A stretch of 64,000 nucleotides of DNA from Halorubrum sp. 48-1-W (GCF_003287355.1 NZ_QMIM01000012.1:62001-126000); one strand, 5' to 3'. Counted from the stretch's first letter, positions 16,772 through 25,993 are shown. Translations and numbers: made by a program. The notes: a model not told the origin generated them from the sequence alone.

Positions 16772-17520
16772 TCCGAACCCTCCGGGGCTGGACCGTCCGA
16801 TCCCGCTCCGTCCGCCTCAACGTCTTCCACCTCCGCGTCGTCAGGGATCGTCGGCGAGGTCGCGTCCGTCTCGGGTACCTCGCCGTCGAGCCGGTCGGCC
16901 GCGACCTCGAGAACTTCCTCGAGGATGAACAGCGTGCTCGTCGCGCCGGGGTCCTGGTGGCCGACCGACCGCCAGCCGAGGTACGAGGCGCGGCCCTTCC
17001 GGGCCCGGATCGGGACCGTGAACGCGACGCCACGCTCGGCCGCGTCGACCGCCTTCGCGAGCGCCGAAAGCGGATCGAGGTCGTCGACCTCGATCGACTT
17101 CTTGAACGTGTGGACCGCCGGCGTCAGAGCGTCGACCATCGTCCCGTCGCCGAGTCGGGCGTCGCCACGGTCCTCGACCTTCGCGAGGTACGTCTCCGCG
17201 AACGCGACCACGGTCTCGGGGGTGACCCCGTCCGCGAGTTCCGCGCCCGCGAACACGAGCGAGCCGCCGAACAGCGGCCCTGACGCGCCGCCGACCTCGG
17301 ACATGAGCGTCTTGCCGACGGTCTTCGCGACCGTCTCCGGGTCCGGGTCCTCGATGTCGCGCGCGGCGTCCACAGCCTTCGCCCACCCGCGGGCCATGTT
17401 GCCGCCGTGGTCCGCGTCGCCGATCGCCGAGTCGAGGTCGGTCAGGTGGTCGCGCTCCGACTCGATCCGCTCGGCGACGGCCTCGACGGCCGCGACGACC
17501 GCCTCGCCCTCCCCGCTCAT
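16768..17520 (-). CDS. dhaL: Dihydroxyacetone kinase, ADP-binding subunit DhaL
   Basis: 250 residues. The Mg-ADP-binding Asp cluster is D30, D35 and D37 in DLDSAIGDADHGGN; MSEVGGASGPLFGG and DGTMVDAL complete the nucleotide pocket. DhaL holds ADP as a cofactor that is rephosphorylated by DhaM and transfers phosphate to DHA on DhaK. The C-terminal 45 residues are an acidic tail. It overlaps dhaK and dhaM by ATGA at each junction, so all three are translationally coupled. Confidence 0.92.
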   Translation of the reverse strand: MSGEGEAVVAAVEAVAERIESERDHLTDLDSAIGDADHGGNMARGWAKAVDAARDIEDPDPETVAKTVGKTLMSEVGGASGPLFGGSLVFAGAELADGVTPETVVAFAETYLAKVEDRGDARLGDGTMVDALTPAVHTFKKSIEVDDLDPLSALAKAVDAAERGVAFTVPIRARKGRASYLGWRSVGHQDPGATSTLFILEEVLEVAADRLDGEVPETDATSPTIPDDAEVEDVEADGAGSDGPAPEGSE

Positions 17521-18515
17521 TGGACGCCGAGCGCGGGGGTGTCGGCCGTCGCGTCGAACAGCTCCTTCAGCTCGTCGTCGACGGCGCAGACGGTGATCGA
17601 GACGCCGGCCATGTCCAGCGAGGTCATGTAGTCGCCGACCCAGGCGTCGTGGACCGCGAGTTCGTGGTCGCCGAGCAGTTCCTGGAGCTTGCGGTTGACC
17701 ACGAACAGCTCCATCTGTGGCGTCCCGCCCATGCCGTTGACTATCGTGACGACCTCCTGGCCCGCGTCGATGTCGAGGTCCGCGAGGACCGACTCGGTCA
17801 GCTCCGCGGTCACGTCGTCGGCCGACATCACGTCGGTCCGCTCGGTCCCCGGCTCGCCGTGGATCCCGATCCCGAGTTCGATCTCGTCGTCGCCGAGGTC
17901 GAAGGTTGGCTCGCCCTTCTCGGGGGTGACACACGAGGTGAGCGCCATCCCCATCGTGGCGACGTTGTCGACCGTCTTCTCCGCGACCCGCTTGACCTCC
18001 GAGAGGTCGGCGCCCGTTGCCGCCTTCGCGCCGGCGGCCTTGTGGACGAGGATCGTGCCGCAGACGCCGCGGCGGCCGGAGGTGTAAAGCGAGTCCTCGA
18101 CGGCCACGTCGTCGTCGACGACGACGCTCTCGACGGTCGCGCCCTCCATCTCGGCGAGTTCGATCGCCGTCTCGAAGTTCATCACGTCGCCCTCGTAGTT
18201 CTTGATGACACAGAGGACGCCCTCGCCCCCGTCACAGGCGGCGATCAGTTCCTCGAACTCGTCGGCGGTCGGCGAGGAGAAGACGCCGCCCGCGGCGGCC
18301 CCGTCGAGCATGCCGTCGCCGATGTAGCCCGCGTGGGTGGGCTCGTGTCCGCTCCCGCCGCCGGTGACGATCGCGACCTTCCCGTCGACCGGCGCGTCCT
18401 CGCGGACGAGCACCTGCGTGTCCGGGAGCCGGCGGAGCCTGTCGGGGTGTGCTGTGGTCATTCCGTCGAGCATCTCGTCGACCACGTCGTCGGGATCGTT
18501 GATGAGCTTCTTCAT
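17517..18515 (-). CDS. dhaK: Dihydroxyacetone kinase, DHA-binding subunit DhaK
   Basis: 332 residues. His219 in GIGIHGEPG is the residue that binds DHA covalently as a hemiaminal; TGGGSGHEPTHAGYIGDGML (51-70) and KNYEGDVMNF are further family signatures. First gene of dhaK-dhaL-dhaM, which turns DHA (for example from glycerol overflow) into DHAP using PEP. A minus-strand TATA element (ctttaattga, 18541-18550) lies about 31 nt upstream of the ATG. Confidence 0.94.
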   Translation of the reverse strand: MKKLINDPDDVVDEMLDGMTTAHPDRLRRLPDTQVLVREDAPVDGKVAIVTGGGSGHEPTHAGYIGDGMLDGAAAGGVFSSPTADEFEELIAACDGGEGVLCVIKNYEGDVMNFETAIELAEMEGATVESVVVDDDVAVEDSLYTSGRRGVCGTILVHKAAGAKAATGADLSEVKRVAEKTVDNVATMGMALTSCVTPEKGEPTFDLGDDEIELGIGIHGEPGTERTDVMSADDVTAELTESVLADLDIDAGQEVVTIVNGMGGTPQMELFVVNRKLQELLGDHELAVHDAWVGDYMTSLDMAGVSITVCAVDDELKELFDATADTPALGVQ

Positions 18516-18540
18516 GATCGAATAGTACCTTACTCCGTGT

Positions 18541-18550
18541 TCAATTAAAG
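18541..18550 (-). promoter_or_regulatory. TATA box of dhaKLM
   Basis: On the minus strand this reads ctttaattga, about 31 nt before the dhaK ATG; the operon should start close to the start codon. Confidence 0.6.
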
Positions 18551-18649
18551 ATAGTGGCGAGAACGCGGTTCACCGGCGTATGCGGGCGGTTTCTCCTGGG
18601 ATGCGCCGACCCCTCGACCGAGTCCGTGTCCCTCCCCGGGATCACGGGG

Positions 18650-18660
18650 AGATATATATC
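18650..18660 (+). promoter_or_regulatory. TATA box of uspA
   Basis: gagatatatatc is centred about 37 nt before the uspA ATG, predicting a leader of about 10 nt. Confidence 0.6.
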
Positions 18661-18691
18661 CCCCGGACGCGTGGGTCATGATAACATTACT

Positions 18692-19159
18692 ATGTACGAC
18701 CGGATCCTGGTTCCGACCGACGGCTCCCCGAAGGGAAAACGCGCCGTCGAACACGCGCTCGCGCTCGCGGCGATCCACGACGCGGAGGTCCACGCGCTGT
18801 ACGTGATCGACACGGCGAGTTACGCCGGGACCGGCATGGAGGCCACCTGGGCGGGGATCGACGACCTGCTTCGGGAGGAGGCCGAGGAGGCGGTCGACCA
18901 GGTCGCGGCGTTGGCCGAGGGGACCGACGTCGTCATCGAGACGAGCGTCGTCGAGGGGGCGCCGGGCCGGGAGATCGTCCGACACGCGACCGACCTCGGC
19001 TGTGACCTGATCGTCATGGGGACCCACGGCCGCGGCGGGATCGACCGGCTGTTGCTCGGGAGCGTCGCCGAGCGCGTCGTGCGCCGCTCGCCGGTCCCGG
19101 TGTTGACGGTCCGGCTGGCCGAGGGGGCGGAAGCGTCGGGGACGGTCGAGGACGGCTGA
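18692..19159 (+). CDS. Universal stress protein UspA family
   Basis: 155 residues. N-terminal ILVPTDGSPKGKRAV (about 5-19) and the C-terminal ATP-binding motif G-2x-G-9x-G-S (GTHGRGGIDRLLLGS) mark an ATP-binding Usp; the fold is the HUP alpha/beta type. Role in stress is unspecified. Divergent from dhaKLM with 176 bp between. The start at 18692 is chosen because the family begins MYDRILVPTDG. Confidence 0.9.
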   Translation: MYDRILVPTDGSPKGKRAVEHALALAAIHDAEVHALYVIDTASYAGTGMEATWAGIDDLLREEAEEAVDQVAALAEGTDVVIETSVVEGAPGREIVRHATDLGCDLIVMGTHGRGGIDRLLLGSVAERVVRRSPVPVLTVRLAEGAEASGTVEDG

Positions 19160-19183
19160 GCGAGTCGACGAAAGGCGATCCGT

Positions 19184-20182
19184 CTACCGAACGTCCGCGT
19201 CCCGCAGGTGCTCGCAGTCACCGGCGTGGACCCGCGTTCGTCCCTCGCCGGTGTCGACGACGAGCGTGCCGGGCTGTTCGACGTCGACCGCAGTCCCGAC
19301 GACCGTTCCGCCCGGCGTCTCGACGCGCACCCGCCGTCCGAGCGTGCTCGTCCGCTCCCGCCATGCGGGGAGGACCGCATCGGGGTCGGCGGCCAGTTCG
19401 GCGTACGCTTCGAGGAGTCGAGCGAGGAACCGACGGCGGTCGACGTCCTCGCCGCGTTCGGCCCGTAGCGAGGTCGCGCCGGCCGGGAGCGTCTCCGGGT
19501 CGAGGTTCGCGTTGACCCCGATCCCGACGACGAGCCAGGAGACGCGGTCCGCCTCCCCCTCCATCTCGGTGAGGATCCCGGCGAGCTTGCGTCCGCCCCG
19601 GGCGGGACGGTCCACGAAACCGGGACGATCGCCGCTTTCGTCGCCGTCTCCCCCGTCGGATCGCTCCACGAGCACGTCGTTCGGCCACTTGATCGTCGCG
19701 TCGACACCGACCTCCCGGCAAGCGTCGGCGACGGCGACCGCGGCCGTGAGGGTGAAAAGCGGCGCGCGGGCCGGGGCCACGGAGGGTCTGGTCAGGACCG
19801 AGACCCAGACGCCGCCGCTCGGCGCGACCCACTCGCGATCCGACCGCCCGCGCCCGCCGGTCTGTGCGTCCGCCACGACGGCGACGTCGGCGTCGTCGTC
19901 CGCCGCCAGCGCCCGCGCCCGGTCGTTCGTCGAGGGGAGGCTCCCGTGGTACTCGACGGTGTACGGCGCGTCAAGTCCGAACTCGATGCCGGCCGCACGG
20001 TACGCGGGGTCGCCCGGCGCGACGTACCCGTCGTCCGTGGCCCTGATCGCGAACCCCTCGTCGCGGAGCCCCTCGACCGCCCTCCGGACGGCTGTGCGGG
20101 ACACCCCGATCTCGTCCGCGAGTGCCGGCCCCGACACCGGTCCCGACTCGAGGGCAGTGAGAAGCGCGCGACGCGTGTCCAT
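19184..20182 (-). CDS. birA: Biotin-[acetyl-CoA-carboxylase] ligase with N-terminal HTH (BirA type)
   Basis: 332 residues. A winged HTH occupies about 1-55 (LADEIGVSRTAVRRAVEGLR). The ligase domain has STNDRARA (84-91), the biotinyl-AMP loop GGRGRSDREW (109-118), KWPNDVLVE (165-173) and KLAGILTEME (199-208), then a C-terminal SH3-like domain. It attaches biotin to carboxylases and, given the HTH, may repress biotin genes. A 20-residue acidic insert (about 176-194) follows KWPNDVL. Divergent from cbiA. Confidence 0.92.
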   Translation of the reverse strand: MDTRRALLTALESGPVSGPALADEIGVSRTAVRRAVEGLRDEGFAIRATDDGYVAPGDPAYRAAGIEFGLDAPYTVEYHGSLPSTNDRARALAADDDADVAVVADAQTGGRGRSDREWVAPSGGVWVSVLTRPSVAPARAPLFTLTAAVAVADACREVGVDATIKWPNDVLVERSDGGDGDESGDRPGFVDRPARGGRKLAGILTEMEGEADRVSWLVVGIGVNANLDPETLPAGATSLRAERGEDVDRRRFLARLLEAYAELAADPDAVLPAWRERTSTLGRRVRVETPGGTVVGTAVDVEQPGTLVVDTGEGRTRVHAGDCEHLRDADVR

Positions 20183-20276
20183 ACCCGCCGAGTGCTGCCG
20201 ACCCGGCAAAGCCGTTTCGGGTGGACCGCGTCGGCCGGACGGATCGCTTTTCTCCGGTGGGTCGCTACCTGCTCAC

Positions 20277-21749
20277 ATGCACGGACTCGTCCTCGGCGGG
20301 ACCGCCTCGGGCGTCGGGAAGACCGTCGCGGCGCTCGCCGTCTCTCATGCGCTCTCGGACGCCGGCTACGACCCGGTTCCGGCGAAGGCGGGCCCCGACT
20401 ACATCGACCCGAGCCACCACGCCGCCGCGCTCGGCCGTCCCTCCCGAACGCTCGACACCTGGATGCAGGGCGTCGAGGGCGTCCGGCGGAACCTCCACCG
20501 AGCAGTCGAGGACGGGAACGGTGGGTCGCCCGGACCCGTCTCCGCTCCCGACGACGATCCCGATCACGTCGCAGTCGTCGAGGGGATGATGGGGCTGTAC
20601 GACGGCTCGGCCACGTCGACGGCGGCGACCGCGGCGGCGCTCGACGTCCCGGTCGTCCTCGTCGTCGACGCGGGCGCGGGGATGCAGAGCGTCGGCGCGA
20701 CCGCCCTCGGGTTCCGGGAGTACGCGGCCCACGCGGATCTCCCGACACACGTACGGGAGGATGTCGACGATCCCCGTATCGACGTGGTCGGCGTGATCGC
20801 CCAGAAGGCACACAAGGGCCGCCACGCCGACGGGATCCGCGAAGCGCTCCCCGACGGGATCGCCTGGCTGGGCCACGTCCCGCCAGCCGAGGGGTTGACC
20901 GTCCCCGACCGGCACCTCGGGCTCCACATGGGCGACGAGACGCCGCTCCCCGAGCCCGCGATCGCGGAGGCCGCGGAGACGATCGACGGCGATGCGGTCG
21001 CGCGGGTCGCCGAGGCGGTCGCACGCCCGGAGCGTCCGGGCGGACCCGACCGGTCGATCCCCGGAACCGGCGGGATCGTCAGCGACGACCGACCGACCGT
21101 CGCGGTCGCCGTCGACGACGCGTTCCGGTTCGTCTACCCCGCGACGTGGGATCTGCTCCGCGAGCTGGCGACCGTCGAGCCGTTCGCCCCGGTCGCCGGC
21201 GACGATCTCCCCGACTGTGACGCCGTCTACCTCCCCGGGGGGTATCCGGAGAACCACGCCGCTGTGCTCTCGTCGTCGCCGGCGCTGTCGACGCTCGCCG
21301 ACCGGGCTGTGGACGGGCTCCCGGTGCTCGGCGAGTGCGGCGGGTTGATGGCGCTGTCGGCGTCGTTGACCACCGTCGACGGCGAGACACACCGGATGGC
21401 AGGGGTCCTTCCCGGCAGCGTCCGGATGCACGACCGGTACCGCGCGCTCGACCACGTCGAGTTGCGCGCGACCGCCGACGGCGTCACCGCCGCGGCCGGC
21501 GAGCGCCACCGCGGCCACGAGTTCCACTACTCGAGTCACGCGCTCGGGGAGGACGGACGCGACCCCGAGACGACGCCCGACGCCGACGCCCGGTTCGCCT
21601 TCGAGGTCGCCCGAGGCGAGGGGATCGACGGCGACCACGACGGGCTCATCGCCCACCGAACCGTCGGGACCTACGCCCATCGTCACCCGGCGAGCAGTGC
21701 GTTCGACCGACTCGTGGCGGCGGCGGCGGCGTACGCCAGGGGACCATAG
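20277..21749 (+). CDS. cbiA: Cobyrinate a,c-diamide synthase
   Basis: 490 residues. The P-loop GGTASGVGKT (7-16) belongs to the CobQ/CbiA type; AGPDYIDPSHH (about 38-48) and VVEGMMGLYDG are CbiA signatures, and the C-terminal glutamine amidotransferase-like domain has GGYPE and the nucleophile Cys354 in GECGGLM. It amidates the a and c side chains of cobyrinate using Gln and ATP in cobalamin synthesis. Nothing else of the cobalamin pathway is close except possibly the ferredoxin that follows by 3 bp. A longer frame upstream is antisense to birA and is rejected. Confidence 0.9.
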   Translation: MHGLVLGGTASGVGKTVAALAVSHALSDAGYDPVPAKAGPDYIDPSHHAAALGRPSRTLDTWMQGVEGVRRNLHRAVEDGNGGSPGPVSAPDDDPDHVAVVEGMMGLYDGSATSTAATAAALDVPVVLVVDAGAGMQSVGATALGFREYAAHADLPTHVREDVDDPRIDVVGVIAQKAHKGRHADGIREALPDGIAWLGHVPPAEGLTVPDRHLGLHMGDETPLPEPAIAEAAETIDGDAVARVAEAVARPERPGGPDRSIPGTGGIVSDDRPTVAVAVDDAFRFVYPATWDLLRELATVEPFAPVAGDDLPDCDAVYLPGGYPENHAAVLSSSPALSTLADRAVDGLPVLGECGGLMALSASLTTVDGETHRMAGVLPGSVRMHDRYRALDHVELRATADGVTAAAGERHRGHEFHYSSHALGEDGRDPETTPDADARFAFEVARGEGIDGDHDGLIAHRTVGTYAHRHPASSAFDRLVAAAAAYARGP

Positions 21750-21752
21750 GGC

Positions 21753-22166
21753 ATGACGGGTGGCGACGGCCCGAACGGTGGCAACGCGGTCGATCCCACC
21801 GGCGACGACGCCGACCCCACCGGCGACACCGACGGTGTCGGGAGCGTTCCTGTCGTCGTGATCGACGACGACGGCAAGCGCCACGAGCTTCCTGTCGAGC
21901 AGGGTCGAACCCTCAGGAACGTCCTCCTCGAGGCGCATCACTCGCCGTACACGGCGGCGACAGAGCGTCTCAACTGCGGCGGCCGCGGGCTCTGTGCGAC
22001 CTGCGGCGTTCGGGTACGGGAGGGCCCCGCGCCGGACCACTGGCACGACCGACTCGCCGAGCGGTTCGGCTATCCCCGACTCTCCTGTCAGGTGGTCGTC
22101 GACCGACCGATGACCGTCGAACTCCTCGACAAGCGGGTCTGGGGTGGTCGCGAACGCGAGCGATAA
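21753..22166 (+). CDS. [2Fe-2S] ferredoxin
   Basis: 137 residues. After a 30-residue Gly/Asp-rich leader comes a ferredoxin fold with ligands C75, C81, C84 (NCGGRGLCATCGV) and C112 (LSCQVVV), the plant/adrenodoxin-type spacing. It begins 3 bp after cbiA and is probably co-transcribed; a role as electron donor for cobalt reduction in the cobalamin pathway is possible but only inferred. It differs from the abundant haloarchaeal [2Fe-2S] ferredoxin in lacking that protein's long N-terminal domain. Confidence 0.87.
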   Translation: MTGGDGPNGGNAVDPTGDDADPTGDTDGVGSVPVVVIDDDGKRHELPVEQGRTLRNVLLEAHHSPYTAATERLNCGGRGLCATCGVRVREGPAPDHWHDRLAERFGYPRLSCQVVVDRPMTVELLDKRVWGGRERER

Positions 22167-22378
22167 CTGTCGGGTGACCCTCCTGCCTCGATCCGGCACC
22201 CTCCCGATCGACACCGGGTTTCCGGTGAACCCACGGACGCCGAAGGCCCCAACACCGCTCGTCGTCCGGTGACTGAATCCGCCATGAGGCGACCGATTTC
22301 GGGCGACCCACATGCCGTTAGGCCATCCAACGCGCCGGTCGGCACAAGACACAAGTCCTCACGGCCGGGATCTGGAGT

Positions 22379-22975
22379 ATGCAACCCTCCAAGGAGCGAG
22401 AGGCCGGGGAGACCGGAGATACCGGGGACGGCGACCCGCTCGACGACCTCGACGACCTCCTCGACGACGATCTGGCGGGCAGCGGGGAGTCCGACGTCGG
22501 CGCCGACGCCAACCCGGAGGCGTCCGCCGGCCCGACGGCGACACCCCGATCCTCGGCCGGTTCGGGAGGGAGTACCGGCCGGATCGGCGTCGACGGTCGC
22601 TGGTTCTCGCTCAAGAGCTTCGCGGTCACCGTACTCGCCGTCGCCGTCTCGAGCGTCCTCGTCGGATTGGTCCCGCTCGTCGGCGGGACGGTCGGTGCCG
22701 TGGCCGGCGTGCTGCTCGGGGCGTTCCTCGTCGGGCTGGTCTTCGCGTCGCCGAACTACGCCGAGGCGGGGCTCGCCGGGACGCTCGCGGGCGCCGGCAC
22801 CGCCGTCTCGAGCGTGCTCGGCGTCGGGTTCCTCCCGATCGGGATCGACTACCTCGGCCAGTGGGGACTCCCGCTCCTCGCGGTCGGCGGCGGGGTGGGG
22901 CTCCTCTGCGGGCTCGTCGGCCACTACTTCGGTCGCGACCTGCGTGCGGGCGTCACCGGTGACCTCCCCGAGTGA
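22379..22975 (+). CDS. Multi-pass membrane protein (possibly DUF456-like)
   Basis: 198 residues. An acidic, probably cytoplasmic N-terminal region (1-70, DDLDDLLDDDLAG) is followed by four hydrophobic segments rich in Gly/Ala/Val (about 80-98, 100-122, 130-150 and 160-185). Gly-rich helix pairs of this kind recall DUF456, but I cannot confirm it. The 212-bp gap upstream has no clear TATA box and no other gene. Confidence 0.6.
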   Translation: MQPSKEREAGETGDTGDGDPLDDLDDLLDDDLAGSGESDVGADANPEASAGPTATPRSSAGSGGSTGRIGVDGRWFSLKSFAVTVLAVAVSSVLVGLVPLVGGTVGAVAGVLLGAFLVGLVFASPNYAEAGLAGTLAGAGTAVSSVLGVGFLPIGIDYLGQWGLPLLAVGGGVGLLCGLVGHYFGRDLRAGVTGDLPE

Positions 22976-22997
22976 TCGGGCAACTCGGGGGAGGACG

Positions 22998-23237
22998 TCA
23001 GCCCTGAACGGAGACGGCACCTTTCGTTCCGACCGCCTCGTGGGACGTACAGACGTAGGGGTGGACGCCCGACGCCTCGAAGGTGTACTCGAACGTGCGT
23101 CCGGATTCGCCGACGGCCCCGACCTCGACGGCCACCTCGTCGACGTCGGTCCGGTCCAGGGTTCCCTCGTAGTCGCTCACGTCGTCGAACCAACCGTCGT
23201 AGTCCGGCTCCTCGGAGAGGTACTCGGCGTCGTCCTT
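22998..23237 (-). pseudogene. Halocyanin remnant: no signal peptide, internal deletion of the copper-site core
   Basis: About 79 codons read as halocyanin: DYDGWFDDVSDYEGTLDRT, then the normal domain start DEVAVEVGA. The frame then jumps straight to RTFEYTFEASG, skipping about 35-40 residues that carry the first copper His (the GGxHNV segment in the intact copy). YVCTSHEAVGT keeps Cys and the second His but replaces the axial Met by Thr. No start codon, twin-Arg signal or lipobox exists upstream; the frame there is basic non-coding-like sequence. This is a decaying paralogue of the genes at 5158 and 23890. Confidence 0.75.
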
Positions 23238-23367
23238 CGTACGACGTCGCGTAGGTGTCGGGGGATGATACCCGTGAGGATTCCCGGAGGACGAGGTGGT
23301 CGATCGACCTGTTCGGGTCGGGATACGAAAGGGCGTTTCCGGTCGGCCGGGCCCGCCGGCCGGCCGA

Positions 23368-23811
23368 TCACTCCCCGTCGAACTCCATCGCGACGGAGTT
23401 GATACAGAAGCGCTTGCCTGTGGGCTCCGGCCCGTCGTCGAAGACGTGCCCGAGGTGTGAGTCACAGGACGCACACCGGACCTCGGTGCGGCGCATGCCG
23501 TGGCTGGTGTCGAGCGTCGTCGTCACCGCGTCCTCCTCGGCAGCGTAGAAGGCCGGCCAGCCGCAGCCGGACTCGTACTTCGTCTCAGCGTCGAACAGGA
23601 GTTCCCCGCAGGCCCTACAGCGGTACTCGCCGTCCTCGGGCAGGTGGTCGACGTACTCCCCCGAGAACCGCGCTTCGGTGCCGCTCTCCCGGAGCACGCG
23701 ATACTCCTCCGCGGAGAGTCGCTCGCGCCACTCCGCGTCGGTCAGCTCGGCGGGGTCGTCCGCGTCGGGCGAGGTCGGGTCGGTGTCGCTCGTGGAGTCG
23801 GTGTCGCTCAT
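23368..23811 (-). CDS. msrB: Peptide-methionine (R)-S-oxide reductase
   Basis: 147 residues from ATG 23811. Structural zinc ligands are C65/C68 (CRACGE) and C113/C116 (CASCDS); the catalytic Cys136 is in KRFCINSVAMEF, with His122 in HLGHVFDDG. It reduces methionine-R-sulfoxide in oxidised proteins. The first 20 residues form a disordered Ser/Thr/Asp tail. It lies between two damaged halocyanin genes on the same strand. Confidence 0.93.
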   Translation of the reverse strand: MSDTDSTSDTDPTSPDADDPAELTDAEWRERLSAEEYRVLRESGTEARFSGEYVDHLPEDGEYRCRACGELLFDAETKYESGCGWPAFYAAEEDAVTTTLDTSHGMRRTEVRCASCDSHLGHVFDDGPEPTGKRFCINSVAMEFDGE

Positions 23812-23889
23812 GGACCGCCCTACGGGCCGAGTCGGTAAGGCGGTTGTGGCGGCGTCCACGGCGAGCGAGGGGAGGGGACGGACCGCTCG

Positions 23890-24789
23890 CTACTCGACGA
23901 TGACCGCACCCCGCATTCCGATCGCCTCGTGCGGCAGGCTGGAGTAGCGGTACGTCCCTGGCTCCTCGAAGGCGTGTTCGAACGTCGTCTCCGGGTCGGC
24001 GGTTGGATCGCCGGACCGGACGTCGAGGTCCTCGAACGCCACGTTCGTCGATCCGCCCTCACCGGTCCACTCCCAGACGACCGTCGTCCCGGGCGACACC
24101 TTGAGAACCGGCGGGTCGAACGCGAGGTGACCGCCGTTCCCCTCGGCACCGACGGCCACCGACGCGGCGTCGTCGTCGGTTTCGTCCGCGATGCTCCCGT
24201 CGAAGTTGTCGCTGTGGACGACCCACTCGTCGACGGCCTCGTACCCGGTTGAAGGGGGCTCTTTCACGACGACCGCGCCCTTCATGCCGTCTTCGCGGTC
24301 GGGCTCGGAGACGAACGGATACGTTCCGGGCTCCTCGAACACGTAGTGGTAGCTCGTCCCCGACTGCGCGTTCGGGCGACCGCTGTCGAACGTTCCGTCG
24401 AGCGCGGCGACGTTGTGTGCGCCACCGTGGCCGGTCCAGTTCCATCGAACGTTCGTCATCGGCGGTACCTCGATGACGACCGGACTGAACCCGAGGCCGT
24501 CGTCGTACTCGCGACCGAGTCGGAGTTCCGCACGCCCGTTCGTCCCGGTCCGTTTTCGTTCGCCCTCGTATCCGTTCGCGTCCGAAAGCCAGTCCTCGAG
24601 CGAGTCCGGGGGTGAGAGTTCACTCACCGGCGTGTACGTCGGCTCGCCGTCAGCAGTGGATTCGCCACTGCCGGATCCGTCGTCCGCCGTCGAGTCGACG
24701 CCGGTGACGGAGCTACAGCCGGCGAGCGTGGCGACTCCGGTGACGCTCATCGCGTGGAGGACGTCGCGTCGCGCGGGGGTGTGTCCCAT
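23890..24789 (-). CDS. Didomain halocyanin-like lipoprotein with degenerate copper sites
   Basis: 299 residues from ATG 24789. A twin-Arg-like start (PARRDVLHAM) and lipobox LAGC (Cys25) direct it outside. Two cupredoxin domains (about 75-176 and 190-299) each keep the fold hallmarks (WNWTGHGGAHNV; VVWEWTGEGGSTNV). Domain 1 keeps His125 and Met169 but has Ser161 for Cys and Asp164 for His. Domain 2 keeps His287 and Met292 but has Thr248 for His and Ser284 for Cys. Neither can form a normal type-1 site, so electron transfer is unlikely; a structural or scaffolding role is possible. The reading frame is otherwise intact. Confidence 0.85.
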   Translation of the reverse strand: MGHTPARRDVLHAMSVTGVATLAGCSSVTGVDSTADDGSGSGESTADGEPTYTPVSELSPPDSLEDWLSDANGYEGERKRTGTNGRAELRLGREYDDGLGFSPVVIEVPPMTNVRWNWTGHGGAHNVAALDGTFDSGRPNAQSGTSYHYVFEEPGTYPFVSEPDREDGMKGAVVVKEPPSTGYEAVDEWVVHSDNFDGSIADETDDDAASVAVGAEGNGGHLAFDPPVLKVSPGTTVVWEWTGEGGSTNVAFEDLDVRSGDPTADPETTFEHAFEEPGTYRYSSLPHEAIGMRGAVIVE

Positions 24790-25051
24790 ACGCCCGCTTC
24801 CGTCGAGACGGAAATAACGGTGGTGTCGATGCCGACCTGGCAAAAAATGCCAGTAAATATAAGTATATTCCTCAGAAACGATTCGGATTCGGGTTCGAGA
24901 TCGGTTCTGTCGCTACCCTCGCGCGTGAAGCCACTACCGGCGCCGTTTCGGATCTCGAAAGGCCCTCCATCCCCTCGATCCACGGCCGTGGATATCGTCT
25001 CTCCTCCGCGACCCGAGGGATTCAAGAGACTGCCGGACGCCTACTCCGACG

Positions 25052-25993
25052 ATGCGTCAGGACCACCTCATCACCGCGACCCAGCTCTCGCGGGATGACA
25101 TCGAGGCGGTGCTCGACCGGGCCCGCGAGGTCGCCGCCGACCCCGGAGCGTACGCGGGCCGACACGCGGGGACGATGCTCGCCCTCTGTTTCTTCGAACC
25201 GAGCACACGCACGCGGATGAGCTTCGACGCCGCCGCACAACGGCTCGGGATCGACACGATCGACATGGGCGACGTCGACTCCTCGTCGGTCTCGAAGGGC
25301 GAATCGCTCGCGGACACCGTCCGCGTCATCGAGGGATACGCCGACTCGATCGTTCTGCGACACCCCAGCGAGGGCGCGGCGACGCTGGCTGCGGAGTTCG
25401 TCGACGTCCCCGTGATAAACGCCGGCGACGGGGCGGGTCAACACCCTTCCCAGACCCTCCTCGACCTCCACACGATCCGGGAGAACCACGGCCTCGACGA
25501 CCTCACCGTCGGGATCATGGGTGACCTGAAGTACGGCCGGACGGTCCACTCGCTCGCGACCGCGCTGACCAACTTCGACGCCCGCCAGCACTTCATCAGC
25601 CCCGAGTCGCTTCGGCTCCCGCGGTCGGTCCGGTTCGATCTCCACGAGACGGGCGCCCAGGTTCGCGAACACGACGACCTGGAGGCGGTCCTCCCCGAAC
25701 TGGACGTCCTCTACGTCACCCGGATCCAGAAGGAGCGGTTCCCCGACGAGAACGAGTACCACCGCGTCGCGGGCCAGTACCGTATCGACGCCGACACGCT
25801 CGAGGCCGCCCCCGACGACCTCACCGTGATGCACCCGCTTCCCCGCGTCGACGAGATCGCCCCCGACGTCGACGACACCGACCACGCCCGCTACTTCGAA
25901 CAGGCACACAACGGGATCCCCGTCCGGATGGCGCTCCTCGACACGCTCCTCGAGAACGCTGAGGCGGCCGAGGGGTTGGAGGTGGACCGATGA
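25052..25993 (+). CDS. pyrB: Aspartate carbamoyltransferase, catalytic subunit
   Basis: 313 residues. The carbamoyl-phosphate loop [12 protein letters not shown] (47-58), SVSKGES (about 79-85) with the active Lys from the neighbouring chain, [14 protein letters not shown] and [10 protein letters not shown] are all present. It makes N-carbamoyl-aspartate in pyrimidine synthesis. It overlaps pyrI by ATGA (25990-25993), as is usual for archaeal pyrBI, forming a regulated dodecamer. Confidence 0.96.
   Translation: MRQDHLITATQLSRDDIEAVLDRAREVAADPGAYAGRHAGTMLALCFFEPSTRTRMSFDAAAQRLGIDTIDMGDVDSSSVSKGESLADTVRVIEGYADSIVLRHPSEGAATLAAEFVDVPVINAGDGAGQHPSQTLLDLHTIRENHGLDDLTVGIMGDLKYGRTVHSLATALTNFDARQHFISPESLRLPRSVRFDLHETGAQVREHDDLEAVLPELDVLYVTRIQKERFPDENEYHRVAGQYRIDADTLEAAPDDLTVMHPLPRVDEIAPDVDDTDHARYFEQAHNGIPVRMALLDTLLENAEAAEGLEVDR

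Noticed and set aside
19251-20276. In-frame 5' extension of cbiA
   Set aside because: It is antisense to birA, rich in Arg/Ser as expected of a shadow frame; the P-loop begins right after ATG 20277.
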